Below, one piece after another: positions 34,144 to 46,499 of a DNA stretch of 64,000 bases. Position numbers and translations under genes: made by a program. The DNA lies in NCBI GenBank assembly GCA_025617375.2, contig JAMYGW020000009.1, forward strand, positions 1,302,001 to 1,366,000, written 5' to 3'. This DNA is from Acarospora socialis. Taxonomy: Eukaryota; Ascomycota; Lecanoromycetes; Acarosporales; Acarosporaceae. The notes beneath the pieces are model-generated. The model saw only the letters and a list, made by a program, of their open reading frames with translations. It did not search any database and was not told the DNA's origin. How positions within the stretch are numbered: the stretch's first letter is position 1; each line of letters opens with the position of its first letter.

Positions 34144-37072
34144 TTACTTGGCCGACGCATCCACGCTCTGACTCCCAGCAAGACTAGCCATCATGTTACC
34201 CAGGCCATCTCGGGCGTGATGGCCATGCCGCTTCTCCGCGTTCGAGGCGGCGTCATCCCTCTCCCGCCCCGTCGTCGTGGCCGTGCCGAGCCTGAACAGA
34301 CCTTGGCCGCCCGGCTCGAGCGTGCTGAGGTTCGAGTTCCTCCTCGCGATGCGCTGCGCGGCGTCGGCGTCTTCCTTCTTGTGCAGCGATTCGCTGGGCA
34401 GGAGGATGGCGCGGTCGAGCTCGTAGGGCAAGCCGCGGTGGCGGCCGCGGATCTGCATGGCGATGATGACGAGTTTGGAGAGGACGGAGAACTCGGCGGA
34501 GAAGGAGGGGTCGATGTTGGGGTAGCCCATCGAGAGTCCGACGGTGCCGTAAGCGGAGACGATCTCGAAGAGCACCGAGAACATGGTGAAGGCGTAGTCG
34601 TTGGTGTTTTGCAGCCGGCTGCCCTCGGCCAGGGCGATGACGAAGAAGCCGAGGAAGATGTACCACAGGTCGAAACTCAGTTGACGCCGGAGATGGGCGC
34701 CGACATAGCTGGGCTCTTTGTCGTCTTCGTCCTCGTCTTCTTTCGAGCCGTAGATGCCGAGGCTCTTCTCTTCGTAAACGTTGGTGCGCCGCACGGAGAT
34801 GGCGATGGGAAAGACGGATATATACATCATGATAAGGTAGGATACCTGAATACCCGGGTGGAGACCAGACAGGCTGACCACCGAGAAGCCTGCAGTTCTT
34901 GTTGAAGCGGCTTGGAATAAGCCGTCTAGTACTCGGAAGCCGGGCGGCACGCTCGTGACGACCGGGTCATGCAGCTGCCATCGGTGTCAGTCGAAAAAGC
35001 ACCATGCCCATGCCACGTACCCGGAAACTCACATCGAGGATGATATAGAACACCAAGTCTATACCGTTCAGAAGTACCAGGATCCAGAAGAGCCACCAGG
35101 TTGCCGTGCTGGGAAAGAGAAGCGTGAAGCAGCGCCGTGGGTGATCGAGCAGAAACTTGAATTCCTCCCATATGGCGCTGTCACGTGGCAGAAGCTTGGA
35201 AATCACCCAGATGATGAAGCGAAGCATGCACGGGAAACCCGTGTTCCCGATGATGATCAGAAAGGTCCCGAGAAGTAGGGGAAATACGGCCGTCTGAAAG
35301 GAAATCATCGAGTCGGGTGTGAGGGTGAACCCCAAATCGCTAAATAGCGATGCGCCTGTGAAGAAACCCCTACAAGCCATATCAGCTTCAAGTAATATGG
35401 CATCGGCTTTGCGTACGTACCACCAAACCCTAGAAATGCCATCGTTCTCGACAACGGGCCCATAAGTGGCACTGCGGACAATCCAAGGAACCAAACACAC
35501 AACGGCTAGAACGTGGAAGAGTACATAATAGGCTAGCGAGCAACAGCTTAGCATCTGGTAAGCGTTGAATGCCTTATCAGGGGGTTCTCACAAACAAGCA
35601 CCAACGCCAAGGTCTTCAATGTTCGATACTCGATACCACCTAATTCCTCCCTTTGCTCCTCCGTCAGGTCAATGAAAGCGGAGTTTCTCCCAATCGTCGG
35701 CTGCCAGCTGAGGTAAGGGATATCCTTGTCCCCTTCTTTGTTCTGTGATGATCTCATACTGCTGAAAGTACCACTCCGTTGCCGCATGTGAGCGTTAGAG
35801 GGACTGCCTTCAAAGGATGGCCCATGGTTGGCTGACCCCGGTCTATAAAGGTTGAACTTCGGAAAGGTGCTGGTCCTTGTTCTGGATCGAGGATGGTTCG
35901 GCTCATCAATTGTGATGTTACGCTTCACAGCGTGATCGTTCGAGTTCACTTCGGAGATATCCTCCATCCTGCCAGTTTGATCATCCGGCGGACCGCTTTG
36001 GTCCACTGTTTCTGGTAAATCACCACGGTCGAACTCTCGGGGCCCAGGTATCCGGAGCATCCCCTTATCCTTTGGATTTCGCTGGTTCTCCAGGAAAGCG
36101 ATGTGTTGTTCAGCACTCAACTCTAGAGGGGTCCGTAGAGATCTTGGATTATCGGTATCCGGAGACCTCACCTCGTCGGCGAAGGTGATGTCTCTCCGAA
36201 ACGTTGGTGGTTGGGGTGGTGACGTAGTTATCGCCGGTGGCTTAAGCTCACCATCGAGACTGTCGACACTGTCTTTCTTCTCATCTGATGACGTCGAGGG
36301 AGACACACTTTCCGCCATTTGACCCGTCTTATCCTTCTTGTCAAGGCCCATACCCTCCGAAACGTAACCATTTCCCCGAGCGTCATTGCGGAGGACTACG
36401 ATATTCCTCCCATTCACACCCCGTTCTTCTCTGTCCGGGTCATTATTCATTTGGTTCTCCGTCACGGTTCTTGAACGAGTTCTTGAACGTCGCCAATCGT
36501 TTGCATTCTTAACGATATGCTGGAAGCGCTTTTCAAACCAGTACAGTCGCACGAAGACAACGACGGTATTGATAAAGATCGGGGTTGCGATGAACGGAAT
36601 AATATACAGAATAATCTAATATAACAGAGATCAGCGGGTCGTGCTCTCCGTGTAGTAGGTCGCAGTGTTCACTAACCTGCTGATAGGTATTCAAATCGTT
36701 GATATTGATCCTACGATGCGGATCAGCAACCCTTCTCTTCAGCACCCATAGTTGCATTGTCAGGTCTTACGTATTCAACCCACTCTGGGTGGCCGCGCCG
36801 CTAGCAAAGAAAAGAGCATCGATGTACGCCATACCCCCCGCAGGGTAGAGCAAGATTGAGCCGATGACTACCAGGGCCAGCATATACAAGTCTGTGGGGT
36901 AAGAGTCAGCGACGGTCGGCACAATGGGAGAGGAGCCCGTCAATGGGCTGAAGGGCATCTGCGCACAGTGTATTGTGATGAAGTTCAGGTGATGCTTCTT
37001 GAATGATGACCCCAACAATCCCTTTATGCGGCCCTTAGTCCACTCCCACGTTTCCAACCATGGGCCGAACAT
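34144..37072 (-). CDS. TRK1: High-affinity potassium transporter TRK (TrkH/HKT family), 7 exons
   Basis: Plasma-membrane K+ uptake system with four pore (MPM) repeats. Minus-strand exons: 37072-36967, 36891-36771, 36710-36677, 36615-35592, 35532-35421, 35369-35033 and 34974-34144. All six junctions agree in phase and give 854 residues, normal for fungal TRKs. The start is the ATG at 37072 in a good context (GCTACCATG), shortly before HHLNFITIHY. Pore motifs: SGAATQSGLNT (repeat 1), TGASLFSDLGFTL (repeat 2), AASTRTAGFSVVSL (repeat 3) and SAYGTVGLSMGYP (repeat 4). YWFEKRFQHIV opens the long, charged, disordered cytoplasmic loop typical of fungal TRKs, encoded by exon 4. Exon 3 is only 34 nt. 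The C-terminal 90 residues are hydrophilic. The gene sits alone between two transposon blocks yet appears intact, with CG dinucleotides kept. Confidence 0.93.
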
Positions 37073-37633
37073 GGTAGCAACTCTACCTCCCCCAAGCCAG
37101 AGGAGACCTGTAATAGCACCAGGCCGTTGAACAACAGCAAGGCGTGAGAGCGCGAGGATCACCAATCAGCTGGTGTGAGTGGTGAGCAAGATTCCTCTCA
37201 GCGGTCAAATATTCTTATCGATATCGAGCAGTGACAAGCAGACTGGATCAATTGTTATTAGGCAACGTTGCGGCGGACCCTGACCAAACACTGCATGAAT
37301 ACAATTGGAAGGAGATCCATGGTTCTTGAGACTTTGAAGAAGGACAGGCCAGGTGTGTTGGATGGATTGTGTTTCAATGATAATTGATATTCACCACTTT
37401 CCGGAGGTCTTCGAAGGTTCCATGACGAGGGTTTTCGGTTACATGGGGGGCAAACTTCCAAGTACCGGATAATTACTAGTGACTTCACAAGTACAATAAG
37501 GTACCTATGACTTTTGTTCCAGAGCTTGGCAGGGATTCCGTCTACCGTTGTCGGCGACTATCCCAGTCTGGACAACAGCGTCCCTCCGTCCTGATGCTGA
37601 TGGACGATACTAGGCTAGGTAGTGTCGCTGAGG
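37073..37633. promoter_or_regulatory. TRK upstream region
   Basis: 560 bp of host DNA upstream of TRK, ending at the TA target site of the Fot1-like element. A few AGGTA/TACCT motifs occur near 37500-37620. An upstream 5' exon cannot be excluded but none is evident. Confidence 0.4.
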
Positions 37634-37635
37634 TA

Positions 37636-38786
37636 ACATCATCCACGATTAACCAAAAAAGACAACGAAGCAAAAAGGGGTAAATTTATTATATACTAGA
37701 TCTATATAACTAGAATTTAGAATTTAAGTACAGAACAATAGAGAACTAATGCTTGTTCCATAGTGAAATTAGAGTTAGTAGAGGCCTTTCAGAACCTTGT
37801 AAAAAGCTTTGTGACTGCTTTTTTCACATTTTCTTCCTTCATCAGTGTCTGAAACACCTGTTCACTAATAATACTCTTTTTACTCTCATGATAGCTTGCT
37901 CAAATGTGTTTCAACAACTTTTCTTTATCTTAGTCTTTTTCAGACACTGAATCTTCTGTTCTAAGAATAAATTTTGAGTCATAGCTTGCTTGAAGATCTT
38001 TCAAATCTTGTTAACTTGCATTTGACTTGTCAGTGTCAGCTTGAATTGTCTGTTTAGAAAGTTATTCATAGAGTTTTAAAGTTGTAAGATCATCATAAAT
38101 GTCTTGATATAGTGCTGTTCTGAAGACTTGTTTTCAGAAAGAATAATAAATTGTTTTGAGAATAATTTAGACAGCACTTTTTCAGAATTCAATGAATAAA
38201 GTTCTGCATCTAATCATACATTTCTGATGTTTTTCTGATTCAAAACAAGCATTCTAACTCTAGAGTAGAGACTTATAAACTTTGATTTTGTCACATTGAG
38301 ATCTCAATGAACTAATTGTTTCATCTTTTCTGCATATCAATGTTCTAATGAATTAAATATATTTACATCAAGAGACTGCATTCAATACATCATATGTGAA
38401 GATAGAACAGTTAATAGAATTTAATTCTGAAACCAATAAATTTTCTGATGACATTGATGTTGAACTTACTCAGCTACAATCTTCTCTTCAATAGAAATCA
38501 ATAACTGACAGTGAATATGTACAGTCATATGATTCTGACAACTCTTATATTGATGATATAGAGTAGTAATTGAGATTTCATGAACATGAATGAAGACTGA
38601 AATCATAGTAAATTTATAAGTCTTTAAGTCTTCTAAGATCTTCTGAATGATCTTCTCTGATTTAGTTTTTTTAGACTTTGTTATAGTGATTTAATTGATG
38701 TTATTATTTCTATATATTCATAGTTTTTATATACAAATTTATCTCTTTTTGCTTTGTTGTCTTTTTCAGTTAATTGTGAATGACAT
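37636..38786 (-). mobile_element. Fot1/pogo-like DNA transposon remnant
   Basis: Imperfect inverted ends (left starts ACATCATCCACGATTAACC, right ends AATGACAT) agree over about 60 bp, mostly apart from C/T and G/A changes, and are flanked by TA (37634-37635, 38787-38788). On the minus strand the inside reads like the C-terminal part of a Fot1/pogo DDE transposase: a SLDVNIFNSLEHQYAEKMKQ-like segment near 38370-38310, then KNIRNVWLDAELY-like further on. At 1.15 kb it is shorter than the usual 1.9 kb Fot1, so much of the transposase is missing. CG is lost everywhere except in the outer part of the left end. Its left end lies about 560 bp upstream of the TRK start codon. Confidence 0.75.
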
Positions 38787-38902
38787 TAGATGATACTCTG
38801 GTAAATATCTATCTTAATAGGCAAAGTAGATCTTGCTGAATAATTATATGACTGTTATATAATTCATTCAATCTAGATATCAATATACTATCATTATATA
38901 AC

Positions 38903-39210
38903 TGTTACAGCCATATTCAGAGAAATAAGATGCAGACTAACTTATATGTGAAAAGAGCATTTAACAGGTTGTCTGTCAAGCATAAATTATGTAACAACTC
39001 AATGAGTCAATCAATTAAGCATTCAACTCAACACAGAAGAACATCAAGTTTATACTATATAGTAGAATTAATTTTCTTATGAAATCAATCATGTTCAACT
39101 TAAGTAACAATCTAAGAATAAAGATCAGAACTATTTCAGACCAGCTTTTATATTAATAAGCACAAACTTTTAGTTTTAATACAAGAGAAATCTCTTATGA
39201 GAATATTACA
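38903..39210 (+). repeat. Solo LTR, gypsy family-B-like
   Basis: 308 bp from TGTTACAGCC to AATATTACA. Its second half resembles the LTRs at 51684-52028 and 63573-63933 read on the opposite strand. No internal region is attached. The flanking 5-mers ATAAC and ATGAT differ only by transitions and could be a mutated target duplication. Confidence 0.65.
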
Positions 39211-42200
39211 ATGATCATATATCTTATAAACTGTTATGTGACAGTATTTTAGACTTGATGTAATGCAGATAAGTATTGTTTTCATTAACTAATAGTTTTT
39301 ATTCATACAACAATAGAATATTGATAACAATAGTAAGATCACAAAACACAGACAATATCACAATTCTTGTGATTTTCAAAACAGTCATAAAATGTTAGTG
39401 AATTTCAAAAATGCCAAGATCTAAACTCAGATGCTGTGTCATATCATGAGCATCAACATCACACTGAAAAAAATCATAAATTCAGTTAATTCATGCAAAT
39501 TCACTCATAGATAAATAGCTCTGAACTCTGTCTGCAATAGAGTTGTTGATATACTATGAGTCATGAGTGTTAGATCTCATGCAATCTCATGTAATTTATT
39601 ATATTTAAAAATACACCAATGATTTCTTAGACACTATGCTTTTGACCAATCAAAACTGTTGAAATCTTACAATATTATGATCTAGTAACTGTTTTTGTAC
39701 AGTTAAAAGTTTGATTTTTAGATTCAGAGCATTTTTATATGAAAAGTGTTTTAAGATCATGATAACACAATTGATCACAACTTGCTTTGCTCACTAAGAT
39801 ATCTTAAGATATCTAAATATCAGTATGTGATGCATTTACCATCTATTTTATCTTATCAACCTGAAACTACCTACTGTAAGATTTGTCAGACTTGAAGATT
39901 AAAGCATGTGAGTAGTATTAGTTGTCATTATTATCTAGAGTATCTAGAATTAATTTACATGATATGTAATGTGCATCACTAAGTTCAAATAGACTACTGA
40001 AGAACATGACTTAAAACTTTATGAAAATCTTTATCAAATAAGATTTAAATTTCTGACATACTCTTTCAAACTGTTTTGTTAACAGTGAGATAGATGACAA
40101 AAGAAATGAATTTTTACAATAAATCACTCAGTTTATCACAAAGATTCAACTGATTCTGATGTGATTTGAATGCACTTTATTGAAGTTTGTCAAACAACAA
40201 CTCAATATTCTCTCATATAGATCACAGAATCTTTAGTGACAGATAAGATCAATAAAATCAATAAAGTGTGTAAATTTGATGATAAAAAGTGACTTAGTAA
40301 ATTTGTTGATAATTATGTCACTGATAAAGATGTAGTCAAGATAAATAAGATTTTGTGATTTGACTTTCTGTATGTAATGATGATGTATGTTAATATGTTT
40401 TGTATAAGCATGAAACTCAGAGTTCTTGACTAAGATCATAGTTCTTATATTATTTATTTAAATAGACATCATGTCAAACTCTTTAAATCTCATTTCTTAT
40501 AATAGTCTTCACATTCAGACAGCTTTCTTCATTATTTTTATTACAGTTATATATTCTGTTTTCATAAAAAACAGAATGACTGTTTTTTGATGTCTTGAAC
40601 ATCAGAAAACTGATTTATTTGTTAGTTAAAACACATAGTTAGTTGTAAATTTTCTTGTTTTAAGATCTCTGTCTCAGTTCAAGTTTAAATATTTTAGAAG
40701 TTGTAGATGTTCTGAATTTGATTTGTATTCAATGATGACATTGAGAGTTTTACATATGTAGTGAAATACTTACTTTAAGATCTTTCAATGTATCTTATCA
40801 GAGTTGTGTGAAAACTGACTAAGTGTCAATATCATAAAGATGATGTCAAAACATGTTTGAATCATTGTGTACATGAGAAAGTTTATAGTACACTGCTATC
40901 ACTATATTAACTGTAAAATAAAGAATTTCTTAATCTGTATCAAATATATATTAAAATTTATAGAAATCAGAATTGATTTTGTGTTGCTGAGATTGAATTT
41001 AATGAACATTCTCTTAAGATAAGTTTTCTGTGACAGAATGAGAATTTAGTGAGTTTTATTGCATATTATCTGCATATTTAAGTAGTATTTACATGTTTCA
41101 CAGTTCATCATTTTGAACTGACTGCTCAATTTAATCTTCAGATTGTAAATTGCTTTCTTGCTTGATCTGCACATCAGAATGTTGTTAATGTAAATAGTAA
41201 TGATGAAATTGCTGAATAAAAACACACTATTATTTGTGTAAAGACATATATAGCTGTTGTCAGCAAGAAACTTGTGCATGATTTCATATCATAGATAAGA
41301 AAATCATTTTAGTTCATATTAAATCTTTCTTCAGTCTGTACATCTTTTTTTTTCTTTTCATATTCAGTGAATTGTATCATGTATATCATCTTTTTCAAAT
41401 CATTGTGCAAGAATGTCATCTTAATATTCATTTGTTTCAACTCATAGTCATAGTATGCAGCAATAACAAAGATGATTTTGTAGATCATGAACTTGATGAT
41501 GATGATAAATGTTTTATTGTAGTTAATGTTGAAACATTGCTCAAAGTTTTTAACAACTCATCATATCTTATATTGTATAATCATGTCATTAAAATCACAT
41601 TTGTAACAATAGATTCATTTTTTATGTAGAGTGCAGCAATTCAAAGATAGTGTTATTAAATCTCATGTTGAATTAACTTTCAAAAACTTAAGCTCATTGT
41701 TCATAATCTATTTTCAGTACTTAAAACTAAAGCTCACAACAGTCTTATAATAGATATTGAGTTTGCTGTTTAACTGAAATTCAAGTTCATGCTCTTTTGT
41801 AGTGTTGATGATGACAGTATTGAAAAATGCATCATGAATTGCAGATAAGACAATAATGATTTTAAGACTGAATTTTAAAAACTTCTTTTATTCTCTGTCT
41901 GAATATCTTAATAGTGTTGACACATTAATTGATGATTATTGCTTCATTATGTTTTTCTTTTCATTCTTCATCTCATTATTGAACTTCTTGTTGTACTTCT
42001 TTGATGAAGATGTCTTATTTGAAGATGTGTATGATGATTTGTATGAAGATGATGAACTTTTTATGTTAAACATAAAAAATAAACACATCAATATCAACAG
42101 TGCTTGCATCTGATGTACAAGATGAAAAGCTTGCAATTGATGTATAAAAAATTAATGTGCACAAAATGAGTGCAGAATACTATTGTTCACACTTTTTTGC

Positions 42201-44750
42201 TTTATACTCATTGCATTATTTATTGAATTTTTAAAGTCAAAGTCATTAATCTGTGTCACAGAGAGTTCAAAGTTGAAAGCATTGAATAATTTAAGATTCA
42301 TATTTAAGTCATAGATTCTGAGTTCTTTATCAAATTGAACATCTTAAATTCTAATTACTTTACTTTCTTTTTCTTTCTCTGACAGTCAGATTCTATACTG
42401 ATTGCATTTTTTATAATTTATCATTATGCTTTTGTTGCTCTGTGTCTCAAATTTAACATTTTGACATTATTTTTTTCTAGAAATGTGCACATATACAGTA
42501 CATTCAAAGAATCAAACATGTTCAAGATTAATTAGATTGATTATATCATCATTATTAAGCAATTTATAAAGTAATTAAAGTGAAACTTTATCATTCTTTA
42601 TTGATGAGATTGATAGTCAATTCAGTAGATAATAGACAGTTTTAACTATCTTTGATCACAAGTTGTGTAATACTTCACTGTTAATTATCATGACTTTAGT
42701 CTTTTTAATCAGTAAATTATTGTTTTATTTAGCAACATCATTTTGTTCTGATTCATAAAAGATAATAGTTTTATAACTTATACTGTTGTTTCATAATCAG
42801 TCAATAAGAGCTTGATCTTCAAACTTCTTGTCATTGTCAATTCATATACATTTGACAGTTTTATGCATCTGTGTATAAATTATATTAATAAATTGTACAA
42901 TTTCATCTTTAATCTGATCTTTGATCTTTATGTTGCAAATGTATGATCAGTGAAAATAGTCATTCATAAAAACTATATATCATGCTAATTTGTCAAATGC
43001 TTTTGATGTAATGAAACTGACAACATCAATATGAACAAGTTTAATTACTTCAGTAACTCATCATTAAGAAAGCTTGAACAACTGTTATTTCTGATTTGTC
43101 ATCAAACAGATATTGCATAAATAAGATGACTTATCTGTAAGTTTGTGTAAATTGATGCTGTTGATGTTCAGATTCTTGAACACACACTTGAGATTTAAGT
43201 TTTTTAGATGCTTAAAGTGACAATATCATGTAATCTATAATATTTTGTTGTTGTTAATAGCTGACAATGTTTCTTGTTTAAAAGAGATATACTTAGCTGT
43301 CAAAATCTGTAAATAATACAGTTTATCTGAGTAAGATGTATATTTAATTATTTTTTCTGTCTTGTTCTTTAAATGTAGTATTTCATCTTGAATTTCAATC
43401 ATTATGTCTTTCAATTTGATCATTTCTATAGAGAAAAGATTGAAATCAATGTCTGACATGAAATAGATGTTTATTAAGATAATTTGTTAATGTTCACTGT
43501 TATCTTCACATTTCAGACATAATTTAACAATTTTGATGTTCTGAACATTTGTTAATTTAGTTACTTTTTATACAGTAAATTTATTTTTAAACATTTCAAT
43601 TACTGTAAATGCAGAATGATTGCAGCATATATACTGTGTAACTGTGAAATCAGTTAATTATGATGATTCATTAACAACAAAAATGATGATGATTGTTGTC
43701 AAAACAAGTAAGTCTTCATTAAAATAATACTTTTTGTTCAAGTCTTTCTTCTTATTGACTTTCTGTTTTTTTTAAATTTTATTTGACATCTTATTAAAGT
43801 ATTTATATCAGCAGTTCTGTTCTGCATGAACTTTTTTATTATAATGTGTGCACTTTTCATTCTTTTCTTTGCTCTTTTCAAAATTCTTCTTCTTGTTCTT
43901 TAATTTTTTATTCTTTTTTCTGTTTTTATTTCTATTTTTTTTTTTAAATTTTTTCATTAAAGTCAGATTCTTGTTCTCTTTTTTGAACTGTTTTTTGTTA
44001 ATAAACTCTGCAATTAAACTGTTGAACAAAGAAAGTGTGATTTAAGCAGTGAAATGTTTTACTGTTATTCATTGATTGTAGAAGAATTTTAGATTGATGA
44101 GAAAGAAAATAATCTTTAAAATTTTGTTAATAATGAAATTAAATGCTGCAATTTTGATCAGAAGTTCTTTATATTTGAGAACATAATCATTAATTAATGT
44201 AAATTGATTCAGACAGAGATCATAGAGATTGATGAAGAGAATATACTGAAGATTAAATTCATAAGAAATATAAATTAAATGTAGATACTTTCACATTTCT
44301 TTTGCAGTTCTTATGTTGTTTATAATAACTGTCACTTTGAAGATGACATTGAGAATGATGATGATGATGATCTTGTTATTTTTATTGATTCAGTTATTGT
44401 GAACTGAATTAAAAACTGTAATTTGCAATACTGCAGCTGTTGTACTATCTGATATTGAAACTGTTAATGTTATAATTGTTGTTGTTAGATCTGATTCTAG
44501 ATTTGTTCTTTTGACTATATTTTATAATTTGAAGTTTATTAAGATGTATATTGAGAGATAAAAGAATACTTGTGCTATACTACTGACTAACTGTTTATCT
44601 AGTGAAATATACATCATTAACTTAACTGTGATCAATGTAAATTGTAAAGATTGTTTTTTCACATGCTCTGTCACACAGACTATATGAATAATGAGCAATT
44701 TCTGATATTAGTTTCAACTAAGACTATAAAAGCAGCTAGAACATCACACT
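39211..44750 (-). mobile_element. Ty1/copia retrotransposon relic 1 (limits approximate)
   Basis: Minus-strand remains in copia order: zinc-knuckle gag near 44.0-43.8 kb (lysine-rich, CTHYNKKVHAEQNC); integrase core near 42.85 kb with an IDNDKKFEDQ-like segment; reverse transcriptase near 41.3-41.0 kb (ITIYINNILMCRSS, the YVDD region, then KFKM-like and YYLNMQI); and the RNase H end near 40.4-40.2 kb (TKHINIHHHYIQ, DIIINKFTKSL). The integrase-before-RT order confirms copia. LTRs could not be delimited. It is very decayed, AT-rich and has no CG; clearly old and broken in very many places. Confidence 0.7.
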
Positions 44751-45930
44751 TCTCAACATTTTCACTTAATGATGCTGCATCTATTGACTTTCATTAACAG
44801 CAAGTCTCAGTTGTTCAACAAAGTGCTTAAAGATTCATTTAAATAAGAACTTAATTAATTTATCAGTCATCATGTTTTAACTGAACACAAAGTTCACATC
44901 AATTTGATTTTGCTTGTGCAGATCACAGATATAATAATAAACAATGTTAATGTGCTTTAATCACTTATACATATATATATTTTTAATCAGAATCAAAACA
45001 ATTTAATTATCTTTCTTGAGCTGAAGAAATAAGATTACTTGATGAACTTCATTTTTCTTGATGCTCATACAATATAAATTATCTTCAAGATACTTGTTCA
45101 TATTTATGTCTTGCAGCATCTGTGTAAGTCAGATCTCAGTCTTTGCATATATTGACATAATTATGTATTCAGTCTCTGTAATTAAGATGACAACAGACTT
45201 TTGTTTTTAACTTATTCATGATACTGATTTATCTTTAAGCATGTATACATGTTTCAGAATTGACTTTCAATCTTGTTTGTCTGATGCATAGTTGAAGTTA
45301 GAGTATTTAAGTATGACTTGACTCTCACTAAATTCATATACAATGTCAAAATTGATAATTAATCTCACATATTGCAGCAGTTTCTTGAACATATGTTCAT
45401 GATGCTTTGCAAAATTATTAAAATACTGACTTAATTGATTTAAAACAAAGATGATGTCTGATTGAATATGAATCACTGTATATATCAGACTTTCAATTGC
45501 ATGTTAATACTATTTTTAATCTATTTTTTGATCAGCTGAGCTGACAGAATGAAAAGCATCATATTTATTAAGTGAAATCATTGTGATCTTATGCTTATCA
45601 AACTGCATATGAAGATCTCTTAGCATCTTGTTTACATAGTGAGTTAAATTTAGATATAGAGTTCTTCTCTTGTAATTGTGTATAACTTATATGTCAAGAA
45701 TTTTCTGTGTCTTTCTTAAGTTCTTAACTTTGAATATCTTCATAAGAACTTTCTTAAATCAGAAAATATATATCAGATTTACTGAAATTACAATTATATT
45801 GTTTACATAGAGAAGCAGTATGATTCTTTTGACACTGTTGATGAGAAAACATGAGTTAGTATTGCTTTAATGAAAGTTTAGTTTGCACAGATCAGTGATG
45901 CATCATTTATGTTAGTTTTGTGCAGTTTAC
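44751..45930 (-). mobile_element. Ty1/copia relic 2, 3' part only
   Basis: A second copia copy in the same orientation. Minus-strand segments resemble the end of reverse transcriptase, then HIQSDIIFVLNQLSQYFNNF (45.48-45.40 kb, the RPDI..VxxLSR block) and an RNase H end near 44.95-44.8 kb. It is cut at 45930/45931 by the LTR of gypsy element C; whether the rest lies beyond the window cannot be seen. Fossil. Confidence 0.65.
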
Positions 45931-46229
45931 TGTTACATCTCAACAGAGATTTCTCAATTATAGAACTAGAGTTTGTGCTCTTTGATATAGAGATTCAAAG
46001 ATTCTAGTAAACAATAGTTAGTATTGTGTAACTAGATAACTTGAGTTAAACACAATCATTTTCATAGAGAAAACAATTTTACTATATATCAGATTGCTTG
46101 TCAGTTTACTGTTATCTCAGTGTGTTTTTAGATCTGCTGTCTCACTGATATGTCATTATGTTGTATCTAGAGTGTGTTTCTTCAACATACTGTTCTTCTC
46201 ACTAAGTTCTTTTAAGTATAATCATAACA
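45931..46229 (-). repeat. 3' LTR of gypsy element C
   Basis: 299 bp in reverse orientation, related to the family A LTRs but shorter and diverged. Confidence 0.75.
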
Positions 46230-46304
46230 TCATCTTTCTTCTCTGAGGTGCTAGTTCTTTAGTGTCTATTTAAGTGAGAGTATATAGATTAGCTGTCATT
46301 TGCA

Positions 46305-46499
46305 ATGATGATTTTCAAAAGTGAAAATTGTCTCAGACTCACAAAAGAGATTCAATTAAGTGACAATCTTGTCTCTTTCTCTTACAAGTACTGTATTGTT
46401 CATGATCTTCATTGTTTTTTCATGATTGAAGAGCATTTTGAGTGCTCAAAGTGTGATAAGTGCACTCATTACAGTCATTCTTGTGTTGCAGTAATGTGA
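46305..46499 (+). other. Antisense reading frame of gypsy C with CxxC motif
   Basis: 64 codons opposite to pol, next to the 3' LTR. It contains RLTKEIQLSDNLVSF and CSKCDKCTHY, closely like the frame at 52094-52288. Part of a fossil element; function unknown. Confidence 0.55.

Noticed and set aside
34216-34905. 229-codon plus-strand open frame opposite the TRK gene
   Set aside because: It is a mirror of the GC-rich last TRK exon; the TRK frame has clear homology and conserved splice sites.
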